From positions 186,001-250,000 of the forward strand of contig JADKAJ010000002.1 of assembly GCA_016719165.1 (NCBI GenBank): 64,000 nt of DNA, written 5' to 3'. Source of the stretch: Chitinophagaceae bacterium. GTDB taxonomy: Bacteria; Bacteroidota; Bacteroidia; Chitinophagales; Chitinophagaceae. The notes beneath the pieces were generated by a model. The model saw only the letters and a program-made list of their open reading frames with translations, searched no databases and was not told where the DNA came from. The translations under genes and the position numbers were made by a program. Of this stretch, positions 44,242 to 52,914 are shown one piece after another. Every line of letters begins with the position of its first letter. The stretch's first letter is position 1.

Positions 44242-44724
44242 ATGGCAAGACTGCCCCAAAATATAGAGACTATAATCAAATCTTTTGAAAAATATGCTAT
44301 AGGCGACATTCAGCATAACCGAAGCAAACCAATAGCAGCATTTATTCTTTCAATATGTTTTATTGACCAACTATCTTCATTTCGATATAATTATAAAATA
44401 AAGCATACAAAGAGAGCAGAAAAACTTATCAATGATTATATGAAGGATTATAAAGGGCTTGACTTGTATGACTATGTCAGAAATAGTTTAGTCCATAATT
44501 ATTCATCAAAAGGCAGATTTGACATAGACAACATAGGATATGAGAATTCTCCTTTCTTTAGAAATGGTGATATTATTCATATCAACACAAATGTATTTAT
44601 TTCACACTTGGAAGATGCATTTAAAATTCTTCTTAATGAGTTTAGGGATACGAATTCAGACGCTCACAAAAATGCAATTGAAACATCAAAATATTATCCT
44701 GTTTTTGTTGACACTCGTAAATAA
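44242..44724 (+). CDS. Small helical protein with HEPN-like motif
   Basis: A 160-aa mostly helical protein. The segment LYDYVRNSLVHNYSSKG contains Arg80 and His85 spaced as R-x4-H with a polar residue after Arg, the active-site signature of HEPN-domain RNases. Flanking helices fit a HEPN bundle. Many HEPN proteins are toxins or antiphage effectors, but some are inactive or structural. No antitoxin (MNT) partner is adjacent. Base composition marks it as part of the accessory island. Confidence 0.45.
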   Translation: MARLPQNIETIIKSFEKYAIGDIQHNRSKPIAAFILSICFIDQLSSFRYNYKIKHTKRAEKLINDYMKDYKGLDLYDYVRNSLVHNYSSKGRFDIDNIGYENSPFFRNGDIIHINTNVFISHLEDAFKILLNEFRDTNSDAHKNAIETSKYYPVFVDTRK

Positions 44725-44966
44725 TACTACTTCTATTTATGCTGCGACCTAAGAAGCACAGTCGCAAACATGATCTGTGTAAAAAACCCAAACAAATGTT
44801 GATCTTTTATCGCTATCAACTGTAGACGGGGTGAACATATAAATCTCAACCGTAAATCTTATCTTCAATTTCAGTTTTTCAACCGGCTTCTGCTCCTGTT
44901 AAAGAAACACAGAATACCAGCATAGCAGGTAGCCATTAATATTGACTACAACCAGCAAGTCAAACA

Positions 44967-45416
44967 ATGGAAAATGCAACGCTAAAGAAAAAACATGCTG
45001 ATCAACTGATATTCCTGGGCGTACTGTTGTTTTTACTGGGGCTGGTAACAGGCCTGGTGGTTCCTGTATTTACCAATCCGCGGTTGGGTGTGTCCAGCCA
45101 TATAGAAGGCGTACTGAACGGTATCTTCCTTATCGTGCTGGGATTGATCTGGCATAAGGTGAACCTGCCGGGCCGGTGGCTGAATATTGGTTTTTGGCTG
45201 GCCCTGTATGGCACATTTACCAACTGGCTGGGCATCCTGATCGCTGCCATCTTCAATGCCGGCGGCATGCTGGGTATAGCCGCCAATGGCAAAGAGGGAT
45301 CGCCGCTGGCAGAGGCCCTGGTGCAATTTTGCCTGGTGTCCTTATCCATTGCCATGCTGGTGGTTGCTGTGCTAGTGCTGGTAGGCCTTAAGCGAAATAC
45401 AAACCAGGCTAACTAA
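44967..45416 (+). CDS. Hydroxylaminobenzene mutase-like membrane protein (HabA/HabB family)
   Basis: A 149-aa protein with four transmembrane helices. The pattern HADQLIFLGVLLFLLGLVTG, then TNPRLGVSSHIEGVLNG, matches the Hab mutase family, which rearranges hydroxylaminobenzene to 2-aminophenol in Pseudomonas. The physiological reaction here is unknown. Base composition returns to the GC-richer style of the core chromosome, so the island ends between 44.75 and 44.95 kb. Confidence 0.7.
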   Translation: MENATLKKKHADQLIFLGVLLFLLGLVTGLVVPVFTNPRLGVSSHIEGVLNGIFLIVLGLIWHKVNLPGRWLNIGFWLALYGTFTNWLGILIAAIFNAGGMLGIAANGKEGSPLAEALVQFCLVSLSIAMLVVAVLVLVGLKRNTNQAN

Positions 45417-45469
45417 TACGGAGCACCGGTATAGCCTATTTTTTTCCTTTTACCTGCCTGATTAATAAT

Positions 45470-45477
45470 TACATTTG
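45470..45477 (+). promoter_or_regulatory. -7 promoter element for gmk
   Basis: TACATTTG matches TAnnTTTG exactly, 16 bases upstream of the gmk ATG. AAGGAG in between is a Shine-Dalgarno-like sequence, unusual for this genome. Confidence 0.5.
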
Positions 45478-45493
45478 TCCACTTAAAGGAGAC

Positions 45494-46073
45494 ATGGCTG
45501 CTTACCTCAATAAACTCATCATCATTGCCGCACCATCGGGTGCCGGTAAAACATCGGTGACCAGGCATTTGCTGAAAACCTTCCCGGATGAACTGGTTTT
45601 TTCCATTTCCTGCGCCACCCGGCAGCCCCGCAACCAGGAAAAGCACGGCGTGGATTATTACTTCATCTCCGCTGATGAATTCAGGCAACGTATCGAAAGC
45701 GATGAATTTGCAGAATGGGGAAATGGTGTACCATGATAAATACTATGGCACCCTGAAAACTGAACTGCAACGCATCTGGCACCAGCACAAAGCCCCGCTG
45801 CTGGATGTGGATGTAAAAGGTGGTATCAACATCCAGTCGCAATACCCGGAGCAATCATTGTCCTTATTCATAGAACCACCCTCTATTAAGGAACTGGAGC
45901 AGCGGCTGAAGAAAAGGGGTACCGAAACCCCGGAATCGCTCAAAGCCCGGCTGGACAAAGCCTCTTTTGAACTTTCTTTTAAAAACCGGTTCGACCATAT
46001 CATTATGAACGACAACCTGGAAAGAGCCTGCAGTGAAGCGGAAAAGATCGTACGTAATTACCTGAACCAATAG
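45494..46073 (+). pseudogene. gmk: Guanylate kinase, interrupted by a single-base frameshift
   Basis: Two overlapping frames together make a full guanylate kinase (about 192 aa). The first (45494-45736) has the P-loop IAAPSGAGKTSVTRHLL and the GMP-binding RQPRNQEKHGVDYYF. The second carries MVYHDKYYGTLKTEL, LLDVDVKGG and the lid/C-terminal region to 46073. The break lies at GGGG (45717-45720) in the EFAEW-EMVYH region. Removing one G restores the frame. Gmk is essential in most bacteria and no other copy is in the window, so a sequencing or assembly error is likely, but a real mutation cannot be ruled out. Confidence 0.85.
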
Positions 46074-46148
46074 GACTTTATTACCTGCCCGGGGGCAATC
46101 CCGGCTCCTCACTCACTATTATCCGCTCCCCTTTTTTATCTTTACCGC

Positions 46149-47399
46149 ATGATTCAATGGAATTCTATCGTATTTTTTATCCTTACCCTTTTGCTGATGG
46201 GGTTTTTCGCCGGCATTGAAATGGCCTTTTTCAGCGCCAACCGGCTGAGCCTGGAGATAAAAAAGAAACAAGGCGACAGTTCCATGCACATCTTATCCGG
46301 CTTTTTGGAATCCCCGGCCCGTTTCCTGGGTACCACGCTGTTAGGTTTCAATATTTTCCTTGTTTTCCTGGGCCTGCAGATAAGTACCGTAATGCAGCCC
46401 ATCTGGAAATATTTCCGCATCGGCTCGGATGCTGTACACATCCTGGTGGAAATTGCACTGGCCACTTTTATGGTATTGCTGATTGCCGAATTTATTCCCC
46501 GGGCCATTTTCAGGGCCAAAAGCAATTGGCTGCTGCTAAGCCTGGCAAGGGTGACCAATGTTTTTTACCAGTTGCTGTTCCCGATAGCTGCCGGACTGAT
46601 AGACCTGGCAGAATGGATCTTAAAATATGTTTTCAATATCCGGCTGGATAAAAACAAAGAAGCCCTGAAACGCAGCGACCTGAAACATCTTTTTCAGCAA
46701 CGAACCGATGATGACAGGCAGGAACGCAACACCCAACTGATGGAGAATGCCCAGGAGCTGCCGAAAGTGAAGATCAGGCAATGCCTGGTACCACGGAAAG
46801 AGATCATTGGTATTGATAACAAATCCTCGCTGGAGGAACTGAAGCAAAAATTTATAGACACCAAACTCAGTAAACTGGTGGTGTTTGAAAATAATATTGA
46901 TCATATCATCGGTTATGTGCACCAGCTTGACCTGTTTAAAAAGCCGGCGCATATTGAAGATGTGCTGCTGCCAATTCCTGCTGTACCGGAAAGTATGAGT
47001 GCCACCGATCTTATCGGCAAATTTTCCAAAGAAAGAAAAAGCATTGCCTGGGTAGTGGATGAATTTGGCGGCACCGCCGGCATTATTACGATGGAAGATG
47101 TGCTGGAAGAATTGTTTGGCGAGATACAGGATGAATATGACACGGAAGAGTTTGTAGAAAAACAGCTGGCAGAGAATGAATATATTTTTTCCGGCCGTCT
47201 TGAACTGGACTACCTGAAAGAAAAATATGGTTTTGAGTTTGCACAGGAAGACGCAGAGACCCTTTCCGGGTATATCATCAATTACCACGAAACCATCCCC
47301 CGCCAGAAAGAACGCATTATTGTTGATGACTATGAATTTGATATCATGCATGTAACGGATACCCGTATTGAAACGGTGAAGATGAAGAGGTTGAAGTGA
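46149..47399 (+). CDS. CNNM/HlyC-CorC type transporter (DUF21-CBS-CorC_HlyC)
   Basis: A 416-aa membrane protein with an N-terminal DUF21 domain (three to four helices, about 5-150, including GIEMAFFSANRLSLE). A CBS pair follows (about 205-320, with VPRKEIIGID and TAGIITMEDVLEELFGEI), then a C-terminal CorC_HlyC domain (about 335-416, VDDYEFDI). Related proteins handle magnesium or cobalt. In gliding Bacteroidota the protein GldE has this same architecture, but gldD is not adjacent, so I leave the name open. TATCTTTA lies 4 bases before the ATG, a near match to the -7 motif. Confidence 0.85.
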   Translation: MIQWNSIVFFILTLLLMGFFAGIEMAFFSANRLSLEIKKKQGDSSMHILSGFLESPARFLGTTLLGFNIFLVFLGLQISTVMQPIWKYFRIGSDAVHILVEIALATFMVLLIAEFIPRAIFRAKSNWLLLSLARVTNVFYQLLFPIAAGLIDLAEWILKYVFNIRLDKNKEALKRSDLKHLFQQRTDDDRQERNTQLMENAQELPKVKIRQCLVPRKEIIGIDNKSSLEELKQKFIDTKLSKLVVFENNIDHIIGYVHQLDLFKKPAHIEDVLLPIPAVPESMSATDLIGKFSKERKSIAWVVDEFGGTAGIITMEDVLEELFGEIQDEYDTEEFVEKQLAENEYIFSGRLELDYLKEKYGFEFAQEDAETLSGYIINYHETIPRQKERIIVDDYEFDIMHVTDTRIETVKMKRLK

Positions 47400-47703
47400 A
47401 GTGGGAATTGGGTAATGGGTTGAACAGTGATTACTAAACCTTATCAATATGCAAACACTGGATACCCTTGAGGTTTATATTGCTGCAAAAACATTTCGAA
47501 AGGAAGTCATTACCATAGCTACAAGCTGTTTCAAAAGTCAATTTTGTATTACATTAACCACTGCGGGCACGGCGATCCACAGCAGCAATATCACTGTGTT
47601 ACGTTGTGTTCGCTGTGGTTTTGACAGTTTTGAGATAGCTTCTGACCGATATTTATAGAAATGAAAAATAAGCAGGAAGGATGATGCGGATTAGGTAACT
47701 GCT

Positions 47704-47780
47704 TACCCAATTTCCTGATTAACCCAATTAACCAATCAACCAATCCACCAATTAACCCAATCAACCTAATCCACCAATCT
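47704..47780 (+). repeat. Low-complexity tandem CCAATTAACC-type repeat upstream of tatC
   Basis: Degenerate units of AACCCAATTAACC and AATCCACCAAT are repeated here. The 47400-47810 gap holds this repeat, an inverted partial copy near 47408-47422 (AATTGGGTAATGGGTT) and the tatC promoter. A 69-codon open frame at 47449-47658 resembles nothing I know and is not called. Confidence 0.5.
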
Positions 47781-47782
47781 CC

Positions 47783-47790
47783 TACCTTTG
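47783..47790 (+). promoter_or_regulatory. -7 promoter element for tatC
   Basis: TACCTTTG is an exact TAnnTTTG match, 20 bases upstream of the tatC ATG. Confidence 0.5.
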
Positions 47791-47810
47791 CGACACTTTA
47801 CTAAAAACCA

Positions 47811-48665
47811 ATGGCCCTACTCGATTTTTTTAATAAGCGGGATAAAGATGCGAAAGGTGAAATGACCTTTATCGACCACCTGGAGGAACTGCGCTGGCAT
47901 GTTATCCGTTCGGTGATCGCTGTGCTTATTGGCGCTGTTGTTGTTTTTATATATTCCGATTTTGTTGTTGATGATATCTTGTTTGCACCTACCCGTGCCG
48001 ATTTTATTTCTGCCCGCTGGCTCTGCAGTCTCGGGCATAAAATAGGCATTGGAGATACACTGTGTTTTCCGCAGGTGGACGCCAAATTCCTGGAAAATAC
48101 CATGACGGGCCAGTTTATTGCTTCCTTTACACTGGCATTTATCGGTGGCTTTATCCTGGCTTTCCCGTACATATTCTGGGAGTTCTGGAAATTTATACGA
48201 CCGGCTTTATCAGAAAAAGAACTGAAGAAAACAAGAGGTGTAATATTCTGGGTATCCCTGTTATTTTTTACCGGGGTGTTGTTTGGTTATTTCATCCTTA
48301 CCCCGTTCATGGTTAATTTTTATTTTAATTATAAACTCAGCCCGCAGATACAGATCATGCCTTCCTTCTCCGATTACCTGGAGAATCTTATTTATACTAC
48401 TGCAGGTATCGGGGTATTATTCCAGATGCCATTACTGGTGATGGTACTGGCAAGGATTGGCGTGGTAACGGGCCGCTTCCTCAGAAAATACCGTCGTCAT
48501 GCTTTTGTTATTATATTGATAGCCGCGGCCATCATCACTCCTTCTACCGACCCTTTCAGTTTGACCATTGTAACAATACCGCTCTACCTTTTATTCGAAG
48601 CCAGCATCATCATTGCTTCCCGCATCAATAAAAGACAGGAAAAAGAGCAAAAAGAATGGAGCTAA
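47811..48665 (+). CDS. tatC: Sec-independent protein translocase TatC
   Basis: Core receptor of the Tat pathway for folded proteins. The 284-aa protein has the N-terminal FIDHLEELRWHVIRSV motif (with the conserved Glu-Glu-Leu-Arg), FPYIFWEFWKFIRPAL, and six transmembrane helices. The conserved C-terminal AAIITPSTDPFS also fits. A periplasmic loop insert (about 55-90, with two Cys) is typical of Bacteroidota TatC. tatA is not adjacent. Confidence 0.94.
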   Translation: MALLDFFNKRDKDAKGEMTFIDHLEELRWHVIRSVIAVLIGAVVVFIYSDFVVDDILFAPTRADFISARWLCSLGHKIGIGDTLCFPQVDAKFLENTMTGQFIASFTLAFIGGFILAFPYIFWEFWKFIRPALSEKELKKTRGVIFWVSLLFFTGVLFGYFILTPFMVNFYFNYKLSPQIQIMPSFSDYLENLIYTTAGIGVLFQMPLLVMVLARIGVVTGRFLRKYRRHAFVIILIAAAIITPSTDPFSLTIVTIPLYLLFEASIIIASRINKRQEKEQKEWS

Positions 48666-48677
48666 TCCCTTCTTTGG

Positions 48678-48863
48678 TAGTGTCTCAGTTCGAAAAGGCT
48701 TGTCAGCCTTGTCATCCTTGTCATCCTGAGTTTATCGAAGGATGTCGAAGGATGCCGAAGATGTCAGCCTGAGCTTGTCGAAGGCGATTATGAAGCCAGT
48801 TTCGACAAACTCAACCTGACAGTTCGTTTACAAGGAGAATGCATTTTTCAAACTGAGATACTA
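48678..48863. repeat. MITE-like element with terminal inverted repeats
   Basis: A 186-bp non-coding block is bounded by TAGTGTCTCAGTTCG (48678-48692) and its near-perfect inverse CAAACTGAGATACTA (48849-48863). Inside are copies of GCCTGAGCTTGTCGAAGG-type sequence and an inverted partner TTCGACAAACTCAACCTGAC. That sequence is a common repetitive extragenic motif in Bacteroidota genomes. No ORF is present. Confidence 0.6.
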
Positions 48864-48892
48864 TTCCTTCTTTCCTGATTATAATAGTTCAG

Positions 48893-48900
48893 TACCTTTG
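48893..48900 (+). promoter_or_regulatory. -7 promoter element for rpiB
   Basis: TACCTTTG, exact match to TAnnTTTG, 41 bases upstream of the rpiB ATG and just outside the MITE-like element. Confidence 0.5.
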
Positions 48901-48941
48901 TACAAGTTTATTGGTAGTACAATTCACTTAAAACGTTCCTC

Positions 48942-49397
48942 ATGCATTCTCCTTTTGATCTTCATAAGCCGATCGCCATCGGCAGTGACCACGCAGGATT
49001 TGATTATAAAGAAGAACTGATCTCTTTCCTGGAAGGAAAAGGATTACATTTTACAGATTTTGGTACGCATAGTAAAGACTCCGTTGATTATCCCGACTTT
49101 GCCCATCCTGTTGCCAATGCAGTAGAAAAAGGCGAAGCAGCATTTGGTATTTTGATCTGCGGCAGTGCTAATGGTGTGGCTATTACTGCCAATAAACACC
49201 AGGGCATCCGTGCTGCCATTTGCTGGGGCGAAGAACTGGCTCAACTGTCCCGTGCACATAACGATGCCAATATTATCTGTATCCCTGCAAGATTTGTGCG
49301 GGAAGGTGATGCAGAAAAAATGGTAGCTGTATTTATGACCACCTCATTTGAAGGAGGCCGGCATGCCAACCGGGTGAATAAGATCGCCTGCGCATAA
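48942..49397 (+). CDS. rpiB: Ribose 5-phosphate isomerase B
   Basis: Interconverts ribose 5-phosphate and ribulose 5-phosphate. The 151-aa protein has IAIGSDHAGFDYKEEL at the N-terminus and FGILICGSANGVAITANK, where Cys is the catalytic base region. ARFVREGDAEKMV is near the end. Length and motifs match RpiB/LacAB. A terminator follows. Confidence 0.93.
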   Translation: MHSPFDLHKPIAIGSDHAGFDYKEELISFLEGKGLHFTDFGTHSKDSVDYPDFAHPVANAVEKGEAAFGILICGSANGVAITANKHQGIRAAICWGEELAQLSRAHNDANIICIPARFVREGDAEKMVAVFMTTSFEGGRHANRVNKIACA

Positions 49398-49422
49398 TTC
49401 CATTACCAATCATCCCTATTTT

Positions 49423-49453
49423 ATCCCTTCTTTTTCCGGAAGGGATTATTTTT
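49423..49453 (+). terminator. Intrinsic terminator after rpiB
   Basis: An 8-bp stem ATCCCTTC/GAAGGGAT (49423-49430 and 49439-49446) with an 8-base loop, followed by TATTTTT. Confidence 0.65.
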
Positions 49454-49476
49454 AACCCTCATACATCAATACAACT

Positions 49477-51021
49477 ATGATCAAAAAAATTATTGCCTGC
49501 CTTTTACTTTCGCTGCCCCTTTTTTCAGTGGCACAAAAAAAAGATAAGAACGCTGCCAAAGCTGCTGCCACCATTACAGCGGAGGACATGAAAAAACATT
49601 TGTACATCATTGCCAGTAAAGAAATGGGAGGAAGGGATACTCCTTCCCCGGGATTGGAGAAAGCGGCGAACTATATTGAAGAACATTTTAAGTCATTGGG
49701 CCTGGCGCCGGGTAATAACGGAAGCTATCGCCAGTATTACTCTTTGTATAAAGATTCCATGCAGGATGCTTCGTTGGTAATCAATGGGAAAAAATTGGCT
49801 TTGAATACCGATTTCCAGGCCATGACCAGTAATTATGCTGCAGGCCTCCGTTTTTCTGAAGTGGTTTTTGCCGGGTATGGCATTAGTGATGGTGACAAAA
49901 GAAATGACTATAAAGACCTGAATGTAACCGGTAAATTAGTGCTGATCGCAGATGGGATACCGGCTGATTACAAACCATCACAACAGGGATTTTCTTCTCC
50001 CTCCGGTGTCACAGGCAAAATGAATGCTGCCCTGAGCAGGGGTGCCAGTGCCATAATGATTATTTATAATAATTTTCCGAGAAGGGCTGGTACTGTGAGC
50101 AGTAACTGGAGCATGAATGGGTTTAAAGCCACACAATCACTTTTTGGCTTTACTATCTCAGCTGATGCTGCCGCTAAAATATTGGGCGAAGACGGAAAAA
50201 CATTGCTGGAAAAAATAAAAGCGAATGCGGTAGCATCAAAAACCTACAAAGCTGAAGTGGAGCTGAATTATTCTAAAGCAACAAAAACAACACAAGTGTC
50301 CAATGTGCTTGCGCTATTGGAAGGAACTGATAAGAAAGACGAGTATGTAGTGATCACTGCCCACTATGATCATATTGGTACAAGAAATGATACCACCATT
50401 TATTATGGTGCCGATGATGATGGCAGTGGCACCACCGGTATATTAGAACTGGCCCAGGCTTTTGCAGAAGCCAAAAAAGCAGGTAAGGGACCAAAGAGAA
50501 GTATACTGTTTATGACAGTAAGTGGTGAGGAAAAAGGACTATGGGGCAGCAGGTATTATGCAGAACACCCGGTTTATCCCCTTGACAAAACAACAGTGGA
50601 CCTGAATATTGATATGATCGGCCGTATTGGAAATGATTACAGGAAGGATAAGGACTCCGCCAACTATGTATACATTATTGGTGATGATAAGTTAAGCTCT
50701 GACCTGGCCACCATAACCGACCAGGTAAACAGTACCTACAGCAAAATGAAGTTAGACAGGAAGTATAATGACCCCAATGATCCAAATCGTTTTTACTTCC
50801 GCAGCGACCATTACAATTTTGCGGAGAAAGGTGTGCCGATTATTTTTTATTTCAATGGTGTGCACCCGGATTATCACCGGCCAACAGATACTCCTGATAA
50901 AATCAATTACCCGCTGATGGCCAAAAGGGCACAACTCGTTTTTTACACGGCCTGGGAAATGGCTAACAGGAACGATATGCTGAAACGGGACCTGAAGCTG
51001 GAAAAGCCTAAGGGATTTTGA
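49477..51021 (+). CDS. M28 family metallopeptidase
   Basis: A 514-aa secreted zinc peptidase with a signal peptide (ending FSVAQ). A PA-type insert is visible around residues 110-240. The catalytic M28 domain has ITAHYDHIG (first zinc His), GADDDGSGTTG (bridging Asp), SGEEKGLWGS (catalytic Glu pair), NIDMIGRIG and YFRSDHYNFAEKGVP. These are the features of bacterial aminopeptidase/carboxypeptidase M28 enzymes. It probably works in the periplasm or is exported. Confidence 0.92.
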   Translation: MIKKIIACLLLSLPLFSVAQKKDKNAAKAAATITAEDMKKHLYIIASKEMGGRDTPSPGLEKAANYIEEHFKSLGLAPGNNGSYRQYYSLYKDSMQDASLVINGKKLALNTDFQAMTSNYAAGLRFSEVVFAGYGISDGDKRNDYKDLNVTGKLVLIADGIPADYKPSQQGFSSPSGVTGKMNAALSRGASAIMIIYNNFPRRAGTVSSNWSMNGFKATQSLFGFTISADAAAKILGEDGKTLLEKIKANAVASKTYKAEVELNYSKATKTTQVSNVLALLEGTDKKDEYVVITAHYDHIGTRNDTTIYYGADDDGSGTTGILELAQAFAEAKKAGKGPKRSILFMTVSGEEKGLWGSRYYAEHPVYPLDKTTVDLNIDMIGRIGNDYRKDKDSANYVYIIGDDKLSSDLATITDQVNSTYSKMKLDRKYNDPNDPNRFYFRSDHYNFAEKGVPIIFYFNGVHPDYHRPTDTPDKINYPLMAKRAQLVFYTAWEMANRNDMLKRDLKLEKPKGF

Positions 51022-51044
51022 TTTTATTTCTATTTTGAACAAGT

Positions 51045-51075
51045 AAAAACCTTCCGGTATGGAAGGTTTTTTTTA
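51045..51075 (+). terminator. Intrinsic terminator after the M28 peptidase gene
   Basis: An 11-bp stem AAAAACCTTCC/GGAAGGTTTTT with a 5-base loop and a long T-run. Confidence 0.8.
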
Positions 51076-51163
51076 TTTTTTTAAACTTCAGGCAACTTTC
51101 TTTGTCTATTATATGTCTGTAGCAAAGAATCACTTCAATTTTTGATCCCTACCTTTCTACATA

Positions 51164-51195
51164 AAAATAATCCCCGGCAAACCGGGGATTATTTT
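51164..51195 (-). terminator. Strong terminator for the lipocalin-like gene
   Basis: A perfect 14-bp stem AAAATAATCCCCGG/CCGGGGATTATTTT with a CAAA loop. It reaches the end of the minus-strand gene at 51194 and can act in both directions. Confidence 0.75.
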
Positions 51196-51673
51196 ATTTA
51201 GCCTTCCTGAAAAGAAATACAATATGATTTTCCGTGTCTTCAAACTCCATCCGGAGCAACTCTTTTACAAAAGAAGCCTTTAAATCTTCTTTTGCATCAT
51301 TTTCCAGCGTAACGGTGGTGATAACAGCACCTGCCTCATCTACAGTATAAGTAATGTCTTTGGCCGGGTTCATTCCATCCGTTATTTCCCCTTTACCATC
51401 CGCATTAAAAATAAATGACATCCCCTTCAGCATTGCGAGGGAGGTTTTCATTGTTGCCAGCGCATCAGTACTGTCCTTTCCTGATCCTATCTGTGTCAGC
51501 AAGGCTTCCCTCGGCGCAATAGAATCGTTTTCGAGGTTGTAATACACGGTACCGGGTAATTCCATTGAAACGATCTTCCAATTTCCAATCACATTTAATT
51601 TTGTCACCTTTTCCTGTGCATCCATACTGAAAGCTGTAATAACTGTCAGTAAACAAATGAGTAATTTCTTCAT
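51194..51673 (-). CDS. Secreted lipocalin-like protein
   Basis: A 159-aa protein with a signal peptide (about 1-19, ending MDAQ). The motif VIGNWKIVSMEL resembles the first strand of lipocalin-like domains (GxW). Later strands such as SFIFNADGKGEITDG and HIVFLFRKAK fit a small beta-barrel. Ligand and role unknown. It lies 30 bp downstream of the deoxyhypusine-synthase-like gene on the same strand. Confidence 0.55.
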   Translation of the reverse strand: MKKLLICLLTVITAFSMDAQEKVTKLNVIGNWKIVSMELPGTVYYNLENDSIAPREALLTQIGSGKDSTDALATMKTSLAMLKGMSFIFNADGKGEITDGMNPAKDITYTVDEAGAVITTVTLENDAKEDLKASFVKELLRMEFEDTENHIVFLFRKAK

Positions 51674-51703
51674 TAATAGTAGTTTGTATAAAAATAGAAT
51701 TGT

Positions 51704-52678
51704 TTACCAACCTAAAACCCAGGCAAATATCAGCGGCGCAACTATAGTTGCGTCACTCTCCACAATGAACTTGGGAGTGTTTATATCCAGTTTGCCCCAG
51801 GTTATTTTTTCATTCGGCACCGCGCCTGAATAAGAGCCATAAGAAGTTGTTGAATCACTGATCTGGCAGAAATAACTCCAGAACGGAACATCATGCCATT
51901 CCAGGTCCTGGTACATCATCGGCACCACGCAAATCGGGAAATCACCGGCAATACCACCGCCTACCTGGAAAAAGCCGACCCCTTTACCAGCTGAATTATT
52001 GCGATACCATTCCGTAAGCCATACCATGTATTCAATACCGCTTTTAACTGTACTTGCTTTCAACTCACCTTTGATCACATAACTGGCAAAAATATTTCCG
52101 GTGGTGCTGTCCTCCCATCCCGGAACAACAATAGGAATGTTCTTTTCAGCAGCAGCCACAATCCAGCTGTCTTTAGGATCGATCTCATAATACTGCTTCA
52201 ACTCACCACTTAATACTGTTTTGTATAAAAATTCATGTGGAAAATATCTCTCCCCCTTTGCTTCTGCATCTTTCCACTGTTTAACGAGGTGCTTTTGTAA
52301 ACGACGAAAAGCTTCTTCCTCCGGAATGCAGGTGTCTGTGACACGGTTGTAATGGTTCTCCAGCAAGTCCCATTCTTCCTGCGGCGTTAAATCACGATAG
52401 TTGGGAATTCTTTTGTAATGTGAATGGGCCACCAGGTTCATAACATCTTCTTCCAGGTTAGCGCCGGTACAACTGATGATATCCACTTTCCCCTGGCGAA
52501 TCATTTCAGCCAGTGAAATGCCCAGTTCACCGGTGCTCATCGCACCGGCAAGTGTGATCATCATTTTACCACCTTCCAGTAAGTGTTGCTCATATCCTTT
52601 GGCTGCATCCACCAGTGCAGCAGCATTAAAATGACGATAATGATGTTGAATGAATTGGGAGACGGGACCTTTATTCAT
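51704..52678 (-). CDS. Deoxyhypusine synthase family protein (homospermidine synthase-like)
   Basis: A 324-aa NAD-dependent enzyme of the deoxyhypusine synthase fold. It has LAGAMSTGELGISLAEMI, SCTGANLEEDVMNLVAHSHY and GGGIAGDFPICVVPMMYQDL. Bacteria lack eIF5A, so bacterial members are thought to make homospermidine or related polyamines from putrescine or spermidine. The exact product here is inferred. Downstream lies a lipocalin-like gene. Confidence 0.85.
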   Translation of the reverse strand: MNKGPVSQFIQHHYRHFNAAALVDAAKGYEQHLLEGGKMMITLAGAMSTGELGISLAEMIRQGKVDIISCTGANLEEDVMNLVAHSHYKRIPNYRDLTPQEEWDLLENHYNRVTDTCIPEEEAFRRLQKHLVKQWKDAEAKGERYFPHEFLYKTVLSGELKQYYEIDPKDSWIVAAAEKNIPIVVPGWEDSTTGNIFASYVIKGELKASTVKSGIEYMVWLTEWYRNNSAGKGVGFFQVGGGIAGDFPICVVPMMYQDLEWHDVPFWSYFCQISDSTTSYGSYSGAVPNEKITWGKLDINTPKFIVESDATIVAPLIFAWVLGW

Positions 52679-52762
52679 TGATACTTTTTTTGATCCGCCT
52701 TCAGATCACAATAAGGTGAGACAGTGCGGGAACGGCAAAATTACAGTTTTAGCGAAATAAAA

Positions 52763-52895
52763 AAGAGGCTGTCTTAAAAGCCCCAATCAGTGTCATATTG
52801 AGCAAAGCCGAAATATGACATTGATTGGTAAATAAATTTGTACCCATTTCGATAAACTCAATGTGACAAATTTATTTGCTTTTAGACAGCCTCTT
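52763..52895. repeat. Palindromic MITE-like element with GAGGCTGTCT ends
   Basis: A 133-bp element has termini AAGAGGCTGTCTTAAAAG (52763-52780) and the inverse CTTTTAGACAGCCTCTT (52879-52895). Nested inverted pairs lie inside, e.g. AATAAATTTGT (52831-52841) with ACAAATTTATT (52866-52876). It can fold almost completely into a hairpin and contains no ORF. It lies between two minus-strand genes. Confidence 0.6.
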
Positions 52896-52914
52896 CAAGC
52901 TATATAATTGCTGA

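Noticed and set aside
44967..45416. Hydroxylaminobenzene mutase-like gene as part of the accessory island
   Set aside because: Its GC-richer composition matches the core genes that follow, unlike the AT-rich genes before it.
46620..47447. 275-codon open frame antisense to the CNNM-type gene
   Set aside because: It lies wholly over a well-supported gene on the other strand, has the Phe/His-rich composition of an antisense frame, and resembles no family.
47449..47658. 69-codon open frame between the CNNM gene and tatC
   Set aside because: No recognisable domain, no promoter motif close by and a composition unlike the neighbours. It may be a remnant but cannot be supported.
47704..47780. CRISPR array
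   Set aside because: Units are short, degenerate and without unique spacers, and no cas genes are nearby. It is a simple low-complexity repeat.
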